Position numbers and translations under genes: made by a program. This document shows, one piece after another, positions 6,241 to 8,952 of a DNA stretch of 8,952 nucleotides. Under the pieces are notes generated by a model that was not told the DNA's origin, searched no databases, and saw nothing but the letters and a program-made list of their open reading frames with translations. This stretch comes from Oscillospiraceae bacterium (GTDB lineage Bacteria; Bacillota; Clostridia; Oscillospirales; Ruminococcaceae): positions 1 to 8,952 of the forward strand of contig CAAFQL010000393.1 in NCBI GenBank assembly GCA_900765125.1, written 5' to 3'. Position 1 is the stretch's first letter. The number at the start of each line of letters is the position of its first letter.

Positions 6241-6270
6241 TTGACAATATCACTCTGCACATGGTAAAAT
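6241..6270 (+). promoter_or_regulatory. Vegetative promoter of the flavin reductase gene
   Basis: TTGACA (6241-6246), 18 bases, then TAAAAT (6265-6270), preceded by TGG, form a good promoter. Transcription should begin near 6277, about 25 bases before the ATG. A 17-base spacing with a shifted -10 box is also possible. Confidence 0.8.
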
Positions 6271-6301
6271 ATTATTATATTATAAAAAAAGGAGAATCCT
6301 A

Positions 6302-6898
6302 ATGGCAAAACAGCACTGGAAAGGCAGCGTGCTTCTTGCGCCTGTGCCTGCTGCACTTGTATCCTGCGGTACTATCGAATCTCCAAACGTACTAACAATT
6401 GCATGGACAGGCGTATTATCCACACATCCTCCTATGACCTATATATCAGTAAGACCATCACGTCACTCATATCCAATACTTATGGAAAAACGTGAATTTG
6501 TTATAAATCTTACTACTTCTGCAATGTGCAGAGAAACTGATTTTTGCGGTGTAAAAAGCGGTAAGAATACAGATAAATTTACTATGTGCGGTCTGACTCC
6601 TGAACCTGCACAAACTGTATCTGCTCCTATGATCGCTGAATGCCCCGTAAACCTTGAATGTAAGGTCACTGAAACAAAAGATCTCGGCAGCCATACAATG
6701 TTTCTTGCAGAAATAACAGGCGTAAATGCTGATGATAGATACATAGACAGCAAGGGAAAACTAAACTTACAGCAGTGCGGTCTTATGGCATACGCACACG
6801 GAGAATACTTTGCACTGGGACGAAAACTCGGTGACTTTGGCTGGTCTGTACGTAAAAAGAAAAATAAAAAAGCATCTGCAAAACCTACTTCAAAATAA
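6302..6898 (+). CDS. Flavin reductase-like (FMN-binding split barrel) protein
   Basis: The 198-residue protein belongs to the flavin-reductase-like, FMN-binding split-barrel proteins (DIM6/NTAB or flavoredoxin type). Members bind FMN and act as NAD(P)H:flavin oxidoreductases or electron carriers; the partner here is unknown. The family region covers about residues 10-165: PVPAALVSCG (14-23), PNVLTIAWTGVLSTHPPMTYISVRPSRHSY (28-57, the FMN-site block), EFVINLTTSAM (65-75) and GSHTMFLAEITGV (129-141). The C-terminus has a lysine-rich tail (about 184-198) that looks non-catalytic. AAAGGAG stands about seven bases before the ATG. The gene is alone behind its own promoter, divergent from lepA. Seven cysteines are scattered through it without an iron-sulphur pattern. 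Confidence 0.88.
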   Translation: MAKQHWKGSVLLAPVPAALVSCGTIESPNVLTIAWTGVLSTHPPMTYISVRPSRHSYPILMEKREFVINLTTSAMCRETDFCGVKSGKNTDKFTMCGLTPEPAQTVSAPMIAECPVNLECKVTETKDLGSHTMFLAEITGVNADDRYIDSKGKLNLQQCGLMAYAHGEYFALGRKLGDFGWSVRKKKNKKASAKPTSK

Positions 6899-6933
6899 TT
6901 TATGGAAAAATGATAAAAAACACATGAAAAGTG

Positions 6934-6962
6934 TTGCGTTTTATGTGAAAATATGGTATAAT
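6934..6962 (+). promoter_or_regulatory. Promoter of the TPR gene
   Basis: TATAAT at 6957-6962, preceded by TGG (extended -10), lies 17 bases after TTGCGT at 6934-6939, a weak -35 box that matches mainly in its first three bases. Transcription would begin near 6969, giving a leader of about 49 bases that includes the 16-bp palindrome. Confidence 0.72.
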
Positions 6963-6976
6963 ACATTTTAACAGCA

Positions 6977-6992
6977 GTGGAATATATTCCAC
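6977..6992. repeat. Perfect 16-bp palindrome in the TPR gene leader
   Basis: GTGGAATATATTCCAC reads the same on both strands with no mismatch. It lies about 8-23 bases after the predicted start of transcription and 8 bases before the ribosome site. As DNA it could be an operator for a dimeric regulator; as RNA it could fold as a 6-bp hairpin with a TATA loop near the 5' end. Sequence alone cannot choose between them. Confidence 0.6.
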
Positions 6993-7006
6993 GAGAAAAG
7001 GAGTTT

Positions 7007-7021
7007 ATGAAATTTAAATGA
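7007..7021 (+). CDS. Possible four-codon minicistron (MKFK) overlapping the TPR start
   Basis: AAAAGGAG is followed after three bases by ATG AAA TTT AAA TGA. The TGA overlaps the ATG of the TPR gene in an ATGA arrangement (7018-7021). The ribosome site is rather close to this ATG and rather far (14 bases) from the TPR ATG, so ribosomes might start here and restart at the TPR codon. It may equally be a chance ORF in an A/T-rich leader. Confidence 0.3.
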   Translation: MKFK

Positions 7022-8031
7022 GTACACAAGAAATTTTACAGGAGATCCGTGACGGACTTACAGGCGAATATGGCGTAGATATGGCATATCTGGAAGGCAG
7101 GATCTCAAAATACAAGGGACACGAAAACGCAGCAGAAATCGAAAGTGGTATTGCTGAAATTGCGTATGAAATACTTCCCGATGAAAAAAAAGAAGAAATG
7201 GCTCGTATGATGTATATTGACGGCAAGCGCCTTGATGTTATCATGAACGATGCAATAAAACTTATTGATGAGCGTAAGCCAGAAGAAGCATTTAAGCTTA
7301 CAGAAGCACTTTATACAAAAATCCGTATTTCTTATCGTGAAACAGAAGAGAGAATGTATCTCAGCCTTAGAAATCCTCTGGAGCATCAGCTTTATCTGTA
7401 TTTCTACCAGCCTTCAAAGAGATTGGAACGTCCGCCTTTTGACCTGTCACGTATGGTAATGCTTCATGGCTACAGTCTGTTGGAAGCAAATCGTCCTGAA
7501 GAAGCTGTTTCAGTTCTGGAAGATGCAATTCGTTACAACCCTCTTAATACAGATGCATACTTTGAAATGGCCGAATGCTATAAGTTCATGCAGCATCCGG
7601 AAGATCTTCTCGGCTGTACAAAGGAAACTCTCAGCATTGCAACATCACCTGAGGAGATCTCACGCTGCTACTGCAATTTAGGTTTTTACTGCGTAGAAAT
7701 AAAGGATTATGACAGTGCTGTATGCTTCTACTATGAATCTATGATATACGCCAATAATCCTATAGTTACAGCAGAGCTTAGCCACATTCAAAAACTGTCA
7801 GGCAAGAAGCTTACACCACCTTCAAGAGAGCTTGTCAATAAAGCTTTTGAAAAGTACGGTATAAAGCCGGGAGCAAATGACGAAGTGCTTGCTGTTGTAG
7901 CTGCACTTGGCAAGGCAAGCATAGAAGAAGGCAACAATACACGTGCAAGGATTTATTTCCGTATTCTTTACAGTCTGACAAATGATCCGGAGGTAAAGCA
8001 AACCCTTGACACCCTTGAAAAAGCAAAGTAA
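7018..8031 (+). CDS. Tetratricopeptide repeat protein, function unknown
   Basis: The 337-residue protein is soluble, without signal peptide or membrane segment. Residues 145-178 (LEANRPEEAVSVLEDAIRYNP), 179-212 and 213-246 (CVEIKDYDSAVCFYYESMIYANNP) fit helical TPR units with the usual A/Y/P spacing; a fourth, weaker one may lie near 295-330. The first 130 residues are helical and charged, with EAFKLTEALYTKI at 90-102, and look like a separate helical region. TPR domains bind partner proteins, but no partner can be named. An in-frame TAA directly before the ATG fixes 7018 as the earliest start. The ribosome site AAGGAG is unusually far at 14 bases, and a four-codon reading frame overlaps the start. 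It is a single gene ending at a shared terminator. Confidence 0.85.
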   Translation: MSTQEILQEIRDGLTGEYGVDMAYLEGRISKYKGHENAAEIESGIAEIAYEILPDEKKEEMARMMYIDGKRLDVIMNDAIKLIDERKPEEAFKLTEALYTKIRISYRETEERMYLSLRNPLEHQLYLYFYQPSKRLERPPFDLSRMVMLHGYSLLEANRPEEAVSVLEDAIRYNPLNTDAYFEMAECYKFMQHPEDLLGCTKETLSIATSPEEISRCYCNLGFYCVEIKDYDSAVCFYYESMIYANNPIVTAELSHIQKLSGKKLTPPSRELVNKAFEKYGIKPGANDEVLAVVAALGKASIEEGNNTRARIYFRILYSLTNDPEVKQTLDTLEKAK

Positions 8032-8044
8032 TTTTATTTAATAA

Positions 8045-8090
8045 AGAAAAAATGAGCTGCTGCAATTCAATGCAACAGCTCACTTTTATT
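8045..8090. terminator. Bidirectional terminator between convergent genes
   Basis: Arms TGAGCTG (8053-8059) and CAGCTCA (8076-8082) pair perfectly; inside them, after one C/A mismatch, TGCA (8061-8064) pairs with TGCA (8071-8074) around a short loop. On the plus strand it is followed by CTTTTATTGTTTG, ending the TPR transcript 21 bases after its stop. On the minus strand it is followed by TTTTTTCTTT, ending the SPFH transcript. One hairpin therefore serves both genes. Confidence 0.9.
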
Positions 8091-8098
8091 GTTTGCTT

Positions 8099-8952
8099 TT
8101 AATTTTTAGGATTTACAATTGCTGTTTTTGTATCTTCAGCCGCAGCCTTTATTCCGCTTACAAGACCTGCCATTCCCTGAATCTCACTTGGAATAATGAT
8201 CTTTGTTGCCTTTCCATCAGCTGCCTTGCCAAATGCTTCAAGAGCCTTAAGCTGAAGAACAGCCTCATCAGGAGCAGCATCTTTCAGCATTACAAGGCTT
8301 CCTGCATATGATCTCTGAACCATCTCAATGGCATCTGCTTCACCGGCAGCAACTCTGATCTTCTCTTCACGAATAGCGTCCGCACGAAGAATAGTAGCTT
8401 CCTTTTCAGCCTCTGCACGAAGAATCTCAGTCTGCTTATCACTTTCAGCACGAAGAATTCTTGCGGCCTTTTCACCTTCTGCAACAGTGATCTGATACTG
8501 CTTTTCACCCTCTGCACGAAGGATCTTTTCACGCTTTTCACGTTCAGCCTTCATCTGTTTTTCCATTGCATCCTGAATCTCACGTGGCGGCAGGATATTC
8601 TTCAGCTCAACTCGAATCACCTTAATACCCCATCTGTCAGTAGCAAGGTCAAGAGTTTCAGTGATCTTTGTATTGATAAGGTCACGTGATGTAAGTGTTG
8701 CATCCAATTCAAGTTCACCAATAATATTACGAAGTGTTGTAGCTGTGAGATTTTCAATAGCAGCAACAGGACGTTCTACACCATAAGTATACTGCACTGC
8801 ATTTGTGATCTGAAAAAATACAACAGTATCGATCTGCATCGTTACATTATCTTTTGTAATAACAGCCTGTGGTTTAAAGTCCACTACCTGCTCCTTGATG
8901 GAAACCTTTCTGGAAACCCTGTCAATAAACGGCACAAGGAAATGAAGTCCTG
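8099..8952 (-). CDS. SPFH/band-7 (stomatin/paraslipin-like) protein, 5' end outside window
   Basis: The frame stays open to the window edge, so the N-terminus, including the expected membrane anchor, is missing; the first full codons read GLHFLVPFIDRV, a typical internal band-7 sequence. The SPFH domain continues with VSIKEQVVDF, AVITKDNVTMQIDTVVFFQI and GVERPVAAIENLTATTLRNIIGELELDATLTSRDLIN, then RWGIKVIRVELKNILPPREIQDAMEKQMKAEREK. Next comes a long charged coiled-coil-like tail of 11-residue repeats and an alanine/glycine-rich end. Such proteins oligomerise into membrane cages or scaffolds and often form a pair with an NfeD-like gene upstream; that neighbour would be outside the window. Closest to the QmcA/paraslipin group by look, not proven. 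A GTG at 8935 is an internal valine codon, not the start. Confidence 0.92.
   Translation of the reverse strand, partial: GLHFLVPFIDRVSRKVSIKEQVVDFKPQAVITKDNVTMQIDTVVFFQITNAVQYTYGVERPVAAIENLTATTLRNIIGELELDATLTSRDLINTKITETLDLATDRWGIKVIRVELKNILPPREIQDAMEKQMKAEREKREKILRAEGEKQYQITVAEGEKAARILRAESDKQTEILRAEAEKEATILRADAIREEKIRVAAGEADAIEMVQRSYAGSLVMLKDAAPDEAVLQLKALEAFGKAADGKATKIIIPSEIQGMAGLVSGIKAAAEDTKTAIVNPKN
8327..8524 (-). repeat. Six 33-bp units coding 11-residue repeats in the SPFH tail
   Basis: Six successive 11-residue units begin ILRAEGEKQYQ, ITVAEGEKAAR, ILRAESDKQTE, ILRAEAEKEAT, ILRADAIREEK and IRVAAGEADAI. Four carry the ILRAE/ILRAD core, and the DNA around that core (GCACGAAGAAT or close on the plus strand) is itself repeated, so unit duplication is likely. 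Hendecad repeats of this sort form long helices in band-7 proteins. Confidence 0.85.

Noticed and set aside
6919..6947. Hairpin after the flavin reductase gene as a terminator
   Set aside because: AACAC/GTGTT gives only five pairs, the alternative CACAT-AAAA/TTTT-ATGTG pairing is bulged and lacks a T-tract, and both overlap the next -35 box. Termination here is possible but unsupported.
8099..8935. GTG at 8935 as the true start of the SPFH gene
   Set aside because: The frame continues upstream to the edge as GLHFLV, a normal internal band-7 sequence, and no ribosome site precedes the GTG.
1..8952. Search for CRISPR arrays, tRNA or rRNA genes, transposons, toxin-antitoxin or defence genes
   Set aside because: No spaced direct repeats, cloverleaf-like segments, transposase or integrase motifs, or defence domains were seen; the window is ordinary core genome.

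Overview
The window looks like chromosomal housekeeping DNA from a low-to-moderate-GC, endospore-forming Clostridia. The gene content and protein style suggest the Ruminococcus/Oscillospirales neighbourhood, but this is inferred without any database search. spoIIR points to a spore former. The strong AGGAGG-type ribosome sites, the TTGACA/TATAAT promoters with 17-base spacers and the translation-factor operons are typical of Firmicutes. I see no insertion sequences, CRISPR arrays, tRNA or rRNA genes, phage genes or signs of recent transfer.

Layout. (1) Positions 1-2245, minus strand: the infC-rpmI-rplT operon (IF3, L35, L20), followed by a TrmH/SpoU-family rRNA methyltransferase and the first codons of another gene, possibly dprA. 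The operon has a full-consensus promoter and a leader of about 170 bases. The leader contains a terminator-like hairpin and two upstream segments able to pair with it, which is an attenuator arrangement. infC has no ATG, GTG or TTG that would give a full-length protein and appears to start at an AUC codon. (2) Positions 2269-6215, minus strand: lepA, then a small zinc-ribbon membrane protein, hemW and spoIIR, closely packed behind one promoter. spoIIR ends only 23 bases before the infC promoter, with no terminator seen between them. (3) Positions 6219-8082, plus strand: a flavin-reductase-fold protein divergent from lepA, then a tetratricopeptide protein with its own promoter, a perfect 16-bp palindrome in its 5' leader and a possible four-codon minicistron overlapping its start. 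(4) Positions 8053-8952, minus strand: the 3' part of an SPFH/band-7 (stomatin/paraslipin-like) gene, convergent with the TPR gene across a shared bidirectional terminator. Its 5' end lies outside the window.

How the genes work together: the infC operon supplies initiation factor 3 and two large-subunit proteins, and the methyltransferase after it probably modifies rRNA or tRNA, so the left part serves ribosome assembly and function. LepA is also ribosome-associated. HemW is a haem-binding radical-SAM protein. SpoIIR is the forespore signal for mother-cell sigma-E activation and would need its own forespore-timed expression; a weak sigma-F-like candidate lies inside hemW. The flavin reductase, TPR and zinc-ribbon proteins have no assignable pathway. 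I found no clear new multi-gene system. The most interesting material is regulatory: the infC attenuator and AUC start, the TPR leader, and the symmetric divergent promoter region.
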